This document shows positions 17,557 to 26,097 of a DNA stretch of 64,000 nt, piece by piece (within the stretch, counting starts at the first letter, position 1; each line of letters opens with the position of its first letter). Origin of the DNA: Bacteroidota bacterium (GTDB taxonomy: Bacteria > Chlamydiota > Chlamydiia > Chlamydiales > FEN-1388). Location: the NCBI GenBank assembly GCA_013285825.1, contig JABDGV010000003.1, positions 26,405 through 90,404 on the forward strand, written 5' to 3'. Position numbers and translations under genes: made by a program. Below the pieces are notes generated by a model that made no database searches, was not told the DNA's origin, and saw nothing but the letters and a program-made list of their open reading frames with translations.

Positions 17557-18387
17557 ATGAAACATATTATCTCAATTTTCCTCCTATTAGGCTCGCTTTC
17601 TGCTCAAAGTATTGCTGTATCCCTTGCTCCCTACCTCAATATTGTGCAAGAGATTGCGGGACCAAAGATCGAAGTCCACCTCGTTGTTCCTCAAGGAGCA
17701 AGCGCACATTCTTTTGATGTAACGCCGAAACAGATCCAAAAACTGCAAGAAGACTCCATCTGGTTTATTGTAGGAGAGCCTTTTGAATCTCGCGCAATCA
17801 AAAGCTTAAACAAAGACCACCCACGTATCGTTGATCTGCGCTCGGGATTGACACTTCAAGAAGAGCTCTCTCCATGTGGCCACGACCATGGATCATTTGA
17901 TCCCCATATCTGGATGAACCCTGAGATGATGATGATACAGATTGGCACCATTCGAGATGCCTTGACCGATCAATTCCCGACCGATTCATCCGACATCTAT
18001 CAGCGAGCTGAAAATGTTATGAACAAGCTCAACAAACTGCAAGCAGGGGTTTCAGCAGCTCTTTCAGGTCAAACAGGGACCATAATCGTCTCTCATCCTG
18101 CCTATGGATACCTGCTCTCTCGTTATGGAATACGGCAATATGCTCTTGAGTTCGAGGGCAAGGAGCCATCTGCAAAACAGCTCTCCCAAGCACTTGACCT
18201 CATCCGAGAGGTGCATGCAACTACTCTCTTTACCCAGAAGCAGTACTCCCAAAAGGCCGCACAAAGAATAGCTGAGATTCTTAAGCTAAAAACTGTTGAG
18301 CTCGATCCCTACAGCAGCGACTACTTTACAAGCATACAGCATATTGCACAGGCATTTGGCCAGGAACTAAAGGAAGCAGGCAGTTGA
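17557..18387 (+). CDS. Periplasmic metal-binding protein of a zinc/manganese-type ABC transporter
   Basis: A 276-residue cluster A-I (ZnuA/TroA-like) solute-binding protein with a signal peptide (MKHIISIFLLLGSLSAQSIA). Candidate metal ligands are the His in GASAHSFDVTP, the His in FDPHIWMNPEMM, the His in VSHPAYGYLLSRY and the Asp/Glu in ELDPYSSDY. A short CGHDHG loop precedes the second ligand; in ZnuA this position holds a longer His-rich loop, which favours zinc but does not prove it. It is the first gene of a three-gene operon whose stops and starts overlap by 4 bases. It corresponds by position and content to the CT415-CT417 transporter of Chlamydia trachomatis. Confidence 0.88.
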   Translation: MKHIISIFLLLGSLSAQSIAVSLAPYLNIVQEIAGPKIEVHLVVPQGASAHSFDVTPKQIQKLQEDSIWFIVGEPFESRAIKSLNKDHPRIVDLRSGLTLQEELSPCGHDHGSFDPHIWMNPEMMMIQIGTIRDALTDQFPTDSSDIYQRAENVMNKLNKLQAGVSAALSGQTGTIIVSHPAYGYLLSRYGIRQYALEFEGKEPSAKQLSQALDLIREVHATTLFTQKQYSQKAAQRIAEILKLKTVELDPYSSDYFTSIQHIAQAFGQELKEAGS

Positions 18388-19139
18388 AACCAAGTATTGA
18401 ATGCGAAAATGTAACCTTTGGGTATAGGCCGGACGAAACTATCCTCCAAAACGTCTCGTTTCAAATTCTTAAAAATGACTTCTGTGGAATTATCGGCCCT
18501 AATGGCGGAGGGAAGAGTACCCTTCTCAAGCTTCTCTTAGGCATTTATACACCATTATCAGGCTCTATCCGCATACTGGAAAGGCCCGCAAATGAATATC
18601 CGGCAGAGATCGGTTATGTGCCGCAGCATCTCAATTTTGACCGTAAATTCCCCATCACTGCTTTAGAGGTTGTTTTACAAGGACGTTTAAAATTTCACAC
18701 TCTCTTTTCAATACCATCAGCTTTAGATATAGAGGCAGCTTTAGAGGCGCTCACCCAAGTTGGAATGGTTGAGTTTAAAGAGGTGCCCTTTGGAACCCTT
18801 TCAGGCGGACAAATTCAGCGAATACTGATCGCTCGCGCCCTTGCATCAAAACCTAAAATACTTCTCCTAGATGAACCGACAGCAAGCGTCGATATTGACG
18901 CCGAAGCTGCTATCCTCAAACTTTTAGGCAAACTCTCAAAAGAGATGACCATTCTTATGGTCACGCATAACTTACGGGCCATCATTGACCATGTCGATAA
19001 GCTTCTCTGTGTTCAAGGCAAATGCACCTTGATGCAGCCCAAGGAAGTTTGCGAGCACTTCGCTCTTGGCCTCTACCACTATCCTCTCATCGAGACAGCA
19101 GATCAGCATCTGCTTCAACTGCCGAGAACAAAACAATGA
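18384..19139 (+). CDS. Metal ABC transporter ATP-binding protein
   Basis: A 251-residue ABC ATPase: Walker A GPNGGGKST near residue 40, Q-loop YVPQHLNFD, signature LSGGQIQR, Walker B ILLLDEPTASVD and switch His in MVTHNLRAI. The predicted start is a TTG at 18384 whose last two bases are shared with the TGA of the binding-protein gene, with AAGGA upstream, so translation is likely coupled. It energises uptake through the permease encoded next. Confidence 0.9.
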   Translation: MKPSIECENVTFGYRPDETILQNVSFQILKNDFCGIIGPNGGGKSTLLKLLLGIYTPLSGSIRILERPANEYPAEIGYVPQHLNFDRKFPITALEVVLQGRLKFHTLFSIPSALDIEAALEALTQVGMVEFKEVPFGTLSGGQIQRILIARALASKPKILLLDEPTASVDIDAEAAILKLLGKLSKEMTILMVTHNLRAIIDHVDKLLCVQGKCTLMQPKEVCEHFALGLYHYPLIETADQHLLQLPRTKQ

Positions 19140-19966
19140 TCGCATTTTTTGAGCCGCTTATAAACCCCATCTTTTTGCCTGTTCTCACAGCAGCTCTCTT
19201 CGCATCTGTTGTTGGAGGCGTTATGGGCAGCTTCGTCGTCATAAGGCGTATGAGCTCTCTTGCTGGAAGCATCTCACATGCCCTTTTGGGCGGCCTTGGC
19301 ATCTGCCTTTGGGCAGAGAGAGTGATGGGATATTTTTGTCCTCCCATTATTGGCGCACTGCTCGCAGCACTTCTCGCCGCTTTTATCATTACCTACCTAA
19401 AACATCACCATAAAGAGAGAGAAGATGCAGCGATCAGCGCTGTCTGGTCCATAGGCATGGCTATTGGCTTAGTCTTTATCTCGAAAACTCCTGGCTACAA
19501 CGTTGAACTTTTGAACTATCTGGTAGGAAATATTCTCTGGAGCTCTCCTGAAGATGTGGTTGGTTTGCTGATTTTGGCTACGCTTATCTGCCTCTTTATT
19601 GCTGCCCTCTTCCAACCGCTTGTTGCTCTCGCATTTGATGAAGAGCAGGCAAAGCTCCAAGGCATTCCAACAGAAAAGCTGGACTATGCGCTCACAGCGC
19701 TTGTTGCCGTTACCGTTGTTATTTTGATGTCGGTTGTTGGTGCAATCTTAGTCATTGCTATGCTGACTCTTCCTGCGATGACAGCAGCGCTCATATCAAG
19801 ACGCTTTAGCTCAATGATTCTTATATCCATTGGCTGCTCAATCGTTGCATTTTTGGTGGGATTTTTAAGTTCATATCATCTGGACTGGCCGCTTGGGGCG
19901 ACGACATCTCTCAGCTCTGCCCTTCTTTATGGCATCGCTCTTACTCTCCATTCAAAGGCAGTGTAG
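19136..19966 (+). CDS. Metal ABC transporter permease
   Basis: A 276-residue integral membrane protein of the ZnuB/TroC family (ABC-3) with about eight hydrophobic segments and the family pattern SSLAGSISHALLGGLG near the N-terminus and LVIAMLTLPAMTAALISRRF near the C-terminus. I set the start at the ATG at 19136, overlapping the ATPase stop as ATGA; a longer in-frame start lies inside the ATPase gene and lacks family similarity. No regulator domain is fused here, in contrast to the ytg permease at 28187-29470. Confidence 0.9.
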   Translation: MIAFFEPLINPIFLPVLTAALFASVVGGVMGSFVVIRRMSSLAGSISHALLGGLGICLWAERVMGYFCPPIIGALLAALLAAFIITYLKHHHKEREDAAISAVWSIGMAIGLVFISKTPGYNVELLNYLVGNILWSSPEDVVGLLILATLICLFIAALFQPLVALAFDEEQAKLQGIPTEKLDYALTALVAVTVVILMSVVGAILVIAMLTLPAMTAALISRRFSSMILISIGCSIVAFLVGFLSSYHLDWPLGATTSLSSALLYGIALTLHSKAV

Positions 19967-20000
19967 TTTCACTGCCTTGAAATAGATTAATCTATAGATT

Positions 20001-20090
20001 CGGAAAGGGAGAGATTTGAACTCTCGGTACCCTTCATCAGGGTACACGTCCTTAGCAGGGACGCGCTATCGGCCACTCAGCCACCTTTCC
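20001..20090 (-). tRNA. tRNA-Ser (anticodon GCU)
   Basis: The minus strand begins GGAAAGGTGGCTGAGTGGCC and ends CCCTTTCCG. It is a 90-base class II tRNA with anticodon loop CTGCTAA (GCU, reads AGC/AGU), a long variable arm (GTACCCTGATGAAGGGTAC) and T-arm GTTCAAATC. CCA is not encoded. It is the second tRNA-Ser within 2.7 kb on the same strand. Confidence 0.95.
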
Positions 20091-20163
20091 GTAAAATAAG
20101 ATGGGGTTAATCCTAACCTCTTATGATATTTGCTCTCAAGGCTGAAGTTGGAAATAAATCAGA

Positions 20164-20192
20164 TTGCCAATCGATACCTGCCGGATTATACT
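20164..20192 (+). promoter_or_regulatory. Sigma-70-type promoter of dnaB
   Basis: TTGCCA (20164-20169) and TATACT (20187-20192) are separated by 17 bases, which places the mRNA start near 20199, about 25 bases before the ATG. A second TATAAT at 20210-20215 lacks a matching -35 box. Confidence 0.5.
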
Positions 20193-20223
20193 GCCGATAC
20201 TTCAACCCATATAATAAAATAAG

Positions 20224-21699
20224 ATGAGTGCAAACATGAGTGGAATGTCTCCTTCTTCCATAAAAATTCCGCCCAGCTCCAAAGAATCTGAAATGATGGT
20301 TTTGGGCTGCATGCTCACATCTGTCAATGGATTGAATATTGCTGCTGATGCCCTTGACGAAAGTGATTTTTACTACTCAGAACATCGCACCATCTTTGCA
20401 GCGTTAAAACAATCCTTCATCAAAGATAAGCCTGCCGATGTGCACCTCATGGCTGAAGAGCTCAAACGCCAGGATAAGCTCAATGCCATTGGCGGCATTG
20501 CCTACCTCATGAGCTTAGCTCAATTTGCAGGAACTTCCGCCTATATTGAAGAGTACACAAACATCGTCAAGGACAAAGCGCTCCTTCGACGCATGATTTC
20601 TGCCTCCCAAGTCGTTGAGAAAAAGGCACTTGATGAGCCTGCAGATGTCCATGAAGCATTAGATGATGCCCAAAAGCTCTTCTTTGAGATCGGAAAGAGT
20701 TCGCACTCGAAGACAGGCGTCCTAATCGGCGATATCTTATCGGGTGTTGAAGCGCACTCCAACTTGCCCTTTATAAAAGAGCTTGAAGCGCGCCAAGAGC
20801 GCTATATGCAGCGCGGAGATGGGGAAATTGGCATAACAGGCATTCCTTCCCACTTTATCGATTTAGACCGCATCATTAATGGCTTCAATAACTCACACCT
20901 AATTATTTTAGCGGCCCGTCCTGCAATGGGAAAGACTGCTCTTGCCATTAACATCGCTGAAAATATTTGCTTTAAAAACGGCATCCCTGTCGGCATTTTT
21001 TCCCTTGAAATGACTGCTGAACAGCTTGTTCATCGAATTGTCTGCTCGCAGTCTGAAATTGAGTCTGAAAAAATTAAAACAGGCTCTCTCTCATCGAACG
21101 AGTTTCACCATGTTATTGAAGCGGTCAATACGATCCAAGACCACTCCATGCTCATCGACGACCAGCCAGGCCTTAAGATCAGCGATATTAGAGCTCGAGC
21201 TCGGCGCATGAAAGAGGCGCATGGCGTCGGCCTTATCATTATCGACTACCTCCAACTCATTACGGGATCGGGATCTGTTCGCAACCAAGAAAACCGCCAA
21301 AATGAAATTTCCGAAATTTCCAGAATGCTCAAAACTCTTGCGCGCGAACTCGACATCCCTGTCCTCTGCCTTTCCCAGCTTTCGCGTAAAGTAGAAGAGA
21401 GAACCGGCCACAGACCAATGATGAGTGACTTGAGAGAATCGGGGTCTATTGAACAGGACGCAGATATTGTGATGTTCTTACTGAGGCGGGATTATTATGA
21501 CTCCAACGATCGCCCAGGACAAGCTGAAGTGATTATTGCCAAGAATCGTCATGGAGGAGTTGGAAGCGTACATCTCACCTACCGAAAAGAGATTGCACAG
21601 TTTGCAAACTTTTCTCCTGCAAGCTACCAGATACCTACACAACAGGAAGATGAGAGCGAAAAGTCATTCGCTCATTTTAAACCTAGAAACGGTGATTGA
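20224..21699 (+). CDS. dnaB: Replicative DNA helicase DnaB
   Basis: A 491-residue hexameric helicase that unwinds DNA at the replication fork. The N-terminal domain begins PPSSKESEMMVLGCML. The RecA-like motor has Walker A AARPAMGKTALA near residue 232, FSLEMTAEQLV, Walker B LIIIDYLQLI, then ISRMLKTLARELDIPVLCLSQLSRKVE and DLRESGSIEQDADIVMFLLR. The sequence is complete and ordinary, with no intein. The first ATG at 20224 is used; an ATG four codons later is an alternative. It is monocistronic, ending in a strong hairpin. Confidence 0.97.
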   Translation: MSANMSGMSPSSIKIPPSSKESEMMVLGCMLTSVNGLNIAADALDESDFYYSEHRTIFAALKQSFIKDKPADVHLMAEELKRQDKLNAIGGIAYLMSLAQFAGTSAYIEEYTNIVKDKALLRRMISASQVVEKKALDEPADVHEALDDAQKLFFEIGKSSHSKTGVLIGDILSGVEAHSNLPFIKELEARQERYMQRGDGEIGITGIPSHFIDLDRIINGFNNSHLIILAARPAMGKTALAINIAENICFKNGIPVGIFSLEMTAEQLVHRIVCSQSEIESEKIKTGSLSSNEFHHVIEAVNTIQDHSMLIDDQPGLKISDIRARARRMKEAHGVGLIIIDYLQLITGSGSVRNQENRQNEISEISRMLKTLARELDIPVLCLSQLSRKVEERTGHRPMMSDLRESGSIEQDADIVMFLLRRDYYDSNDRPGQAEVIIAKNRHGGVGSVHLTYRKEIAQFANFSPASYQIPTQQEDESEKSFAHFKPRNGD

Positions 21700-21718
21700 A
21701 ATCAGCCGTTTCTAGGTT
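21680..21718. terminator. Hairpin between convergent dnaB and the 300-residue gene
   Basis: AACCTAGAAACGG (21680-21692) pairs perfectly with CCGTTTCTAGGTT (21706-21718). The loop can extend the stem with TGATT/AATCA. The dnaB stop codon lies in the loop. T-tracts are weak on both strands, so it is a likely bidirectional terminator or mRNA end stabiliser. Confidence 0.7.
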
Positions 21719-21737
21719 AAAATAAATTAACTTAAAA

Positions 21738-22640
21738 CTATCGTCGGACTACATATCGAGGACCATGAACGAGATTTGCCGCTCGTGCAATTCCGCCCGT
21801 AATTAATCCCATGCAGAGGCCGCTAACAGCAACTTCAGGCAATTCCTTCAATTGAGAAAGTATATTTTGCCCAGCTGCTTCAAATCGATTTTCTCTTGCG
21901 TCAATTGCAGCCTTCACAGCACCAACTGAAAGTCCGCCAAGAAGCATAGCTCCGCCGATTAAAAATCCAATCGCTGAAGCAGGGTTCGGAACCATAATTG
22001 ATTGGCCGAAACTTGCTCCCATAAGTCCTGCGCCCATTCTGGACCAGTTCTCAGGTATTGTTAAGGAATGCACCAAGTTTACGATCATTTTAGCAAGCTT
22101 TACAGATGCCTTCAATGGGTGAACACAAGCGTAAAGAGCACTTTTGACAATGTTATAGAGCTGTCGAATAATGTCACGAACAACTCGAGCTGGAAGCTTT
22201 ACCAGTAGGTCAGCTAATCTTTTATACCATTTTCCTTCTACATTGCTATCAAGCCACTCATTAAACTCTTTTAAAGGAGCAAATTTGGATTCGATCCAGC
22301 GGCCGAGCTGATCAAGTTTGTTTTGAATTGGAAGGTTTGGCATCTTTACATCAAGATACGCTTCCCAGCCATCTAAACGTCTGATCGCTCGCTCGTTCCA
22401 CTTAAGACGACCACCTACAGCTTGATTATTCTGGTGGACTACTTGAGGGTTACCTACTTGCGGGTTGACTGGTTGATTTTGCTGGTTGACTGCTTGCTGA
22501 TCGATTATCCGTTGAAGGTAGGGTGCATACGGAACGTTTGGCCGGTTTTGCGGATTTTGTCCACTAACATTCCCGTTATTCTGCACATTTATTGGTTGAA
22601 CAGGCGGGCGATTATTACTACATCCAGTACAGCTACTCAT
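21738..22640 (-). CDS. Asn/Gln/Pro-rich protein with glycine-rich hydrophobic C-terminal part
   Basis: A 300-residue protein starting at an ATG with a GAGG ribosome site. Residues 1-75 are low-complexity N, Q, P and V with short repeats (NPQVGNPQVV), and begin with three cysteines (MSSCTGCSNN follows the start). Residues 75-190 are predicted helical with Trp-rich amphipathic segments. Residues about 200-245 (MGAGLMGASFGQSIM, then AIGFLIGGAMLLGGLSVGA) and 275-290 are hydrophobic and Gly-rich, enough for two or three membrane helices. No conventional signal peptide is present. A hydrophobic pair behind a disordered N-terminus recalls type III-secreted inclusion-membrane proteins, but this is inference and the family is not recognised. 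Confidence 0.6.
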   Translation of the reverse strand: MSSCTGCSNNRPPVQPINVQNNGNVSGQNPQNRPNVPYAPYLQRIIDQQAVNQQNQPVNPQVGNPQVVHQNNQAVGGRLKWNERAIRRLDGWEAYLDVKMPNLPIQNKLDQLGRWIESKFAPLKEFNEWLDSNVEGKWYKRLADLLVKLPARVVRDIIRQLYNIVKSALYACVHPLKASVKLAKMIVNLVHSLTIPENWSRMGAGLMGASFGQSIMVPNPASAIGFLIGGAMLLGGLSVGAVKAAIDARENRFEAAGQNILSQLKELPEVAVSGLCMGLITGGIARAANLVHGPRYVVRR

Positions 22641-22763
22641 ATATTTAACCTCGTTTATTTTTTAAAAAGCTAATTTATCATAATTATTGTAATTAAAACA
22701 ATACTATATTGTATTAATTTTTGTAGTTATAAAAATAATATGGCGGGAAACTAGTGAGAAGAG

Positions 22764-22786
22764 AGCGAGCTCCAAAGGAGCTCGCT
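22764..22786. terminator. Perfect 10-bp hairpin downstream of the secreted 175-residue gene
   Basis: AGCGAGCTCC and GGAGCTCGCT form a perfect 10-bp GC-rich stem with an AAA loop. On the minus strand it lies 14 bases after the stop of the gene at 22800-23327 and is followed by the pyrimidine-rich CTCTTCTC, so it is likely its terminator. Confidence 0.65.
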
Positions 22787-22799
22787 TACGAATTTAGGA

Positions 22800-23327
22800 C
22801 TATTGATTTGCCGCTTGTAGAACAAGTTTGCCATGCGCATTCGCAGAGCCGTAGCCACTTTCAACAAAAGTCTTTTTAAACAGCTTTTTTAGTTGCCAGT
22901 TACGAAGATTGTTATTCGAGGTTATTGCAGTTGCATCTGGAATGTAATACCAGCAGCCGTTATTGCATGCGCCGGTTGCGTTTTCCTGAGTAAAGGTGTG
23001 GTTTGAAGTACCTAAGATAGTTGCGTAAATCGCAGATATGACCTGCTCACATTGTTGGATCTCTGCAGGTAATGTGCTGTCTTGAGGCAGATTGTTGAAG
23101 GAGCTTCCTCTTTTCTTTGGGCTAACTCGGCACTCGCCATACGCACTGCCTTCGCCTCTCTGAAGAATCACTCTGCAATTATCTGTAACAAACAGTACTC
23201 GATTCCATCTCTGTTTATTTGCACATTTTTGTTTGTTTGCACAAGCTTGTTTGTTTCCACCTGCAAACATGGCGTTTGAGTTTAAAAATAGACCAATAGC
23301 ACAAAGTATAATAATTGCTTTCTTCAT
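22800..23327 (-). CDS. Secreted cysteine-containing protein of unknown family
   Basis: A 175-residue protein with a clear signal peptide (MKKAIIILCAIGLFLNSNA, then MFAGG). Directly after it, three short repeats of the type NKQ-C-A / NKQ-K-C-A are visible, then a compact region with cysteines in TDNCRV, GECRV, QQCEQV, GACNNGCWYY. Six or more cysteines in a short exported domain suggest disulfide bonds. The C-terminal part is basic (WQLKKLFKKTF). It may be an envelope or secreted protein, and chlamydial outer envelopes are known to be disulfide-linked. The function is not known. Confidence 0.6.
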   Translation of the reverse strand: MKKAIIILCAIGLFLNSNAMFAGGNKQACANKQKCANKQRWNRVLFVTDNCRVILQRGEGSAYGECRVSPKKRGSSFNNLPQDSTLPAEIQQCEQVISAIYATILGTSNHTFTQENATGACNNGCWYYIPDATAITSNNNLRNWQLKKLFKKTFVESGYGSANAHGKLVLQAANQ

Positions 23328-23575
23328 AATTCAAAAAACTCCGTTTAAGTTTAAACTAAAAAGTTTAATAACCAACAAATTTTAAACACAATCAATAAAT
23401 AAAATCAATAGCGTGTATTAATAAGTAGACAATAAATTAATATGTATTTTAATTTAATTTTACAGCGACCAAATGCTCGCTGGTACTCTTTATTCCAACA
23501 AGGAGCGGAAATAGATGCGACAGTAACTTCAACTTTTTTACTTCAAGTAACCATTTAAACGTTGAGGTCACTCTT

Positions 23576-25111
23576 ATGTCGTATCCGCTTATTCAGGTTC
23601 AAAACCTTACCCACTCTTTTGGCACTACTACACTTTTTGAAAAGCTCTCCTTTTCGCTTCATGCCAGAGAGAAAGTCGCTCTTATAGGACCCAATGGCTC
23701 AGGCAAAAGCACCTTTTTGAAGAGGCTTGTAGAAGGTTGCAAGGGCACTCTCTTCCAACATCTTCCACAAGAAAGCGTGTTCATGCACGCATCCCTACAA
23801 GAAGAAATAGACGCACATCTCTTGTCTTATGAATCCCTGGAAAAGGCCTTGGAAAAGGCCTTAGGAGTAGCATACGAGCAAGAAACAATGCAAAGGCTCA
23901 TCGAATCTATTAACTTCCTCGAACAGAGACTCTCTCGATTTGAAACGTTTTATAAAGAGCTGCTGGGATTTGAAATTGAATTGCAACTGCCCTTATCTTC
24001 GCTCTCTTTGGGGCAAAAGAGAAGGCTGGCGCTCGCTTTTTGCCTTGTCCAAGAGACACCTCTTCTCATGTTAGACGAGCCGACCAACCACTTAGATCAA
24101 AAAGCGCTTGAATGGCTAGAATCCTACCTGAAATCGTATTCTGGAGGCGCTCTCTTTACCTCTCATGATCGAATGTTCATCGACAAGGTCGCCACCCGTA
24201 TTATTGAATTTGCCCCTGCCAAAGATCGCTTCATAGAATATGGAGCGGGATGGGACATGTATTGTCAGAAGAAAAAAGAGGATCTTGCAAAACGAGCAAA
24301 AGAGTTTGAGCGCACGCAAGGTCGCCTTTCAAGCCTTAAGCGAGAGTTAATACAGTCCCACCATAACTCCAAAAAGCCCTCAAAGCCAACCGATTCCTTT
24401 ACTATGGCCTATGATCGGCATGGAGAGCTTTTTCAAAAGGGTAAAACAACCAAAATCAAAAAGCTAAAAGAGGAGATTGAAGAACTCGAAAGCACACCTC
24501 TAGAAAACCCTATTCCCAAAGATCGCCTTCCTTTTAGATTCCGGCCAATATCGTTGGAGGAAGAGGTTGTGTTAACTCTTCACGATGTGCATACCCGAAC
24601 TAAAGCCCTCAGCCTTACCTGTAAACGGAACGATCGGCTCGTTTTGTTAGGAGAAAATGGGTCGGGCAAATCAACTTTTCTGCAAAAGCTCTTTACAAAC
24701 CAAAAAGGGGAACAAATTAACTGGAGCTCAAGCGCACGCCTTGGATATCTGCCTCAAAACTCATCTCTCGATAATGAAAATAATACCCCTGTTGAATGGC
24801 TTCAAGAGCAAGTTCAAATCCCTTTTGATATGAACAAGGAGCTTCATCGCGCAGGGATCTTGCCTCTAAGGGACACTCCCTGCCGTATTTTGAGCCAAGG
24901 TCAAAAACGAAGAGTGGAGATTTTAGCACTCGAGCTCTCCCAAGTTAACGTCTTACTGCTCGATGAGCCCACCAACCACCTCGACCTCGATATGGTCGAG
25001 CAGCTCGAAAAGGCTCTGTTCCACTTTGAGGGGCTCGTTATTGCCGCAAGCCATGATAGAAAGTTTATTGACCGTTTTGGGGTTGATAATTCGATAAATC
25101 TCAGCAACTAA
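23576..25111 (+). CDS. ABC-F family ATPase (ribosome-associated type)
   Basis: A 511-residue soluble protein with two ABC ATPase domains and no membrane segments. Domain 1: Walker A GPNGSGKST near residue 40, signature LSLGQKRRLAL, Walker B LLMLDEPTNHLD. A charged linker with many Lys/Glu follows at residues about 225-330. Domain 2: GENGSGKST, LSQGQKRRVEIL, LLLDEPTNHLD and ASHDRKFID. The twin DEPTNHLD boxes define the ABC-F group (Uup, EttA, antibiotic-resistance ARE proteins), which bind the ribosomal E site. Whether this one is a housekeeping translation factor or gives ribosomal-drug protection cannot be told from sequence alone; the long linker is compatible with both. A GAGG site lies 9 bases before the ATG. 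Its stop faces the stop of fosX, 13 bases away. Confidence 0.9.
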   Translation: MSYPLIQVQNLTHSFGTTTLFEKLSFSLHAREKVALIGPNGSGKSTFLKRLVEGCKGTLFQHLPQESVFMHASLQEEIDAHLLSYESLEKALEKALGVAYEQETMQRLIESINFLEQRLSRFETFYKELLGFEIELQLPLSSLSLGQKRRLALAFCLVQETPLLMLDEPTNHLDQKALEWLESYLKSYSGGALFTSHDRMFIDKVATRIIEFAPAKDRFIEYGAGWDMYCQKKKEDLAKRAKEFERTQGRLSSLKRELIQSHHNSKKPSKPTDSFTMAYDRHGELFQKGKTTKIKKLKEEIEELESTPLENPIPKDRLPFRFRPISLEEEVVLTLHDVHTRTKALSLTCKRNDRLVLLGENGSGKSTFLQKLFTNQKGEQINWSSSARLGYLPQNSSLDNENNTPVEWLQEQVQIPFDMNKELHRAGILPLRDTPCRILSQGQKRRVEILALELSQVNVLLLDEPTNHLDLDMVEQLEKALFHFEGLVIAASHDRKFIDRFGVDNSINLSN

Positions 25112-25124
25112 AAACTAAGTCGAT

Positions 25125-25523
25125 TCAAGGGTTACGATAATATTCTAACCGAGTTTCAAGATCCCCTGTGTGCAGCTCAAAAAGATGGTTATCGTAGTCG
25201 TAAAAATAAATGGAGCGGCCCTCAAGGCTATTACGTGGTCTTCCAGGCACGATTTCCAGGCCAAGACTCTTTAATTTGGCCATATACTCTGGAATTTCAG
25301 ATTCCTCAATGCGAAATGCGATGTGGTTATACGATCTTGAAACTGGATCGCCTTCCATAAGGGCAAGCCAGAGGTTCCCAATAAGCAGAAATTTCTCTCT
25401 CGAATGGGAAAAGTTTTTCCCATCACTGGAATAGACCTCTTTTGCATCCAATAGGGATGTAAAGAGCTGCGCTGACTTCTCAATGTTTTTACAAACGAAC
25501 GTTATATGGCTGATAGAACTCAT
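25125..25523 (-). CDS. fosX: Fosfomycin resistance hydrolase FosX
   Basis: A 132-residue enzyme of the vicinal-oxygen-chelate superfamily that opens the fosfomycin epoxide with water. It closely matches the FosX pattern: SHITFVCKNIEKS at the start, EKFLLIGNLWLALMEGDP, SYNHIAFRI, and RSIYFYDYDNHLFELHTG near the end. The metal ligands of the family are present (His6, His67, Glu116), and Glu43 stands where the FosX general base (Glu44 of the Listeria enzyme) is found, which separates it from the glutathione or thiol transferases FosA and FosB. The gene is single, with its own start facing the toxin-remnant region. Its likely benefit is discussed with MurA at 48621-50003. Confidence 0.88.
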   Translation of the reverse strand: MSSISHITFVCKNIEKSAQLFTSLLDAKEVYSSDGKNFSHSREKFLLIGNLWLALMEGDPVSRSYNHIAFRIEESEIPEYMAKLKSLGLEIVPGRPRNSLEGRSIYFYDYDNHLFELHTGDLETRLEYYRNP

Positions 25524-25535
25524 AACAAAAAAGAA

Positions 25536-25742
25536 TTAAGCACTCTTCGTTTTTTTTCTCTTAGCAGTAGATATGGGGACGCGAACATATTTGAATTTAG
25601 GTTTGATATAAGTAATTTTACCGTTTTTCATCACGACTAGAGGAACACCAGTACGAATTGAGGTATCAATCGCAAGCTCAAGCCCCTTTCTATGGCCTTC
25701 TAAGAGAAGATCAAAAATGTCACTCTTACTCTTTTTTACCAT
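25536..25742 (-). CDS. Small putative antitoxin-like partner of zeta-type kinase
   Basis: A 68-residue protein, basic at the end (STAKRKKTKSA), with a central FDLLLEGHRKGLELAIDTSIRTG then PLVVMKNGKITYIKPKF. Short proteins of the form LEIAI...TGTPLVV..DGKI are, as I recall, encoded beside zeta-toxin-like P-loop kinases and may be their antitoxins. The ATG at 25742 has AAAGG 5 bases upstream and overlaps the 3' end of the kinase remnant by 17 bases, so the two were one operon. The frame is intact although the kinase is broken, as expected when an antitoxin outlives its toxin. Confidence 0.5.
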   Translation of the reverse strand: MVKKSKSDIFDLLLEGHRKGLELAIDTSIRTGVPLVVMKNGKITYIKPKFKYVRVPISTAKRKKTKSA

Positions 25743-26097
25743 ATGCACCTTTAAGTATTTTCTCCCAGACTACTTTATCCTCTATTTCCAACTCACCTCT
25801 AAATTTTTTACTAGCAACAAGCTTTTGAGATTCCACACTGGAGTTGTCAAATATAATGGCTGTATCTGCAAGCGGTAAATAGCTTTTCAATACATTTCTC
25901 AATCCTGCCTCATATCGTCTTCTAATGACATCTTCAGGAACAGAATGGCCGCCCTGAGCTACTCTTTGGGCTACTCGATCAACAGCTAAATCTGCATCCT
26001 CTAACCACAAATAAATCAAATTAATTTCACACTTTCTGTCCTTAGCTTCTTTAAGATATTTGATGTAATTCGTTCCTGAAGCTGTTGTAAGGTCTAG
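25726..26097 (-). pseudogene. Zeta-toxin-like P-loop kinase, 5' half missing
   Basis: The open frame encodes only the C-terminal half of a zeta-toxin family kinase: TTASGTNYIKYLKEAK, then INLIYLWLEDADLAVDRVAQ, GGHSVPEDVIRRRYEAGLRN and YLPLADTAIIFDNS. Intact relatives have about 80 more residues before the (E)TT.(A)SG motif, including the Walker A P-loop; here the frame is closed by a TGA at 26098-26100 and no P-loop exists upstream on this strand. An in-frame TTG at 26019 could start a shorter product, but without the P-loop it could not bind ATP. The break coincides with the break of the toxin gene on the other strand. Confidence 0.7.

Noticed and set aside
17217..17717. Short open frames on both strands across the tRNA-Ser gene
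   Set aside because: They run through a confidently folded tRNA and have no coding features.
19022..19135. Upstream extension of the metal permease frame
   Set aside because: Lies inside the ATPase gene; the ATGA overlap at 19136 gives the correct family N-terminus.
23328..23575. Possible small gene or RNA in the AT-rich gap before the ABC-F gene
   Set aside because: No frame with start and ribosome site, and no stable hairpin, could be supported.
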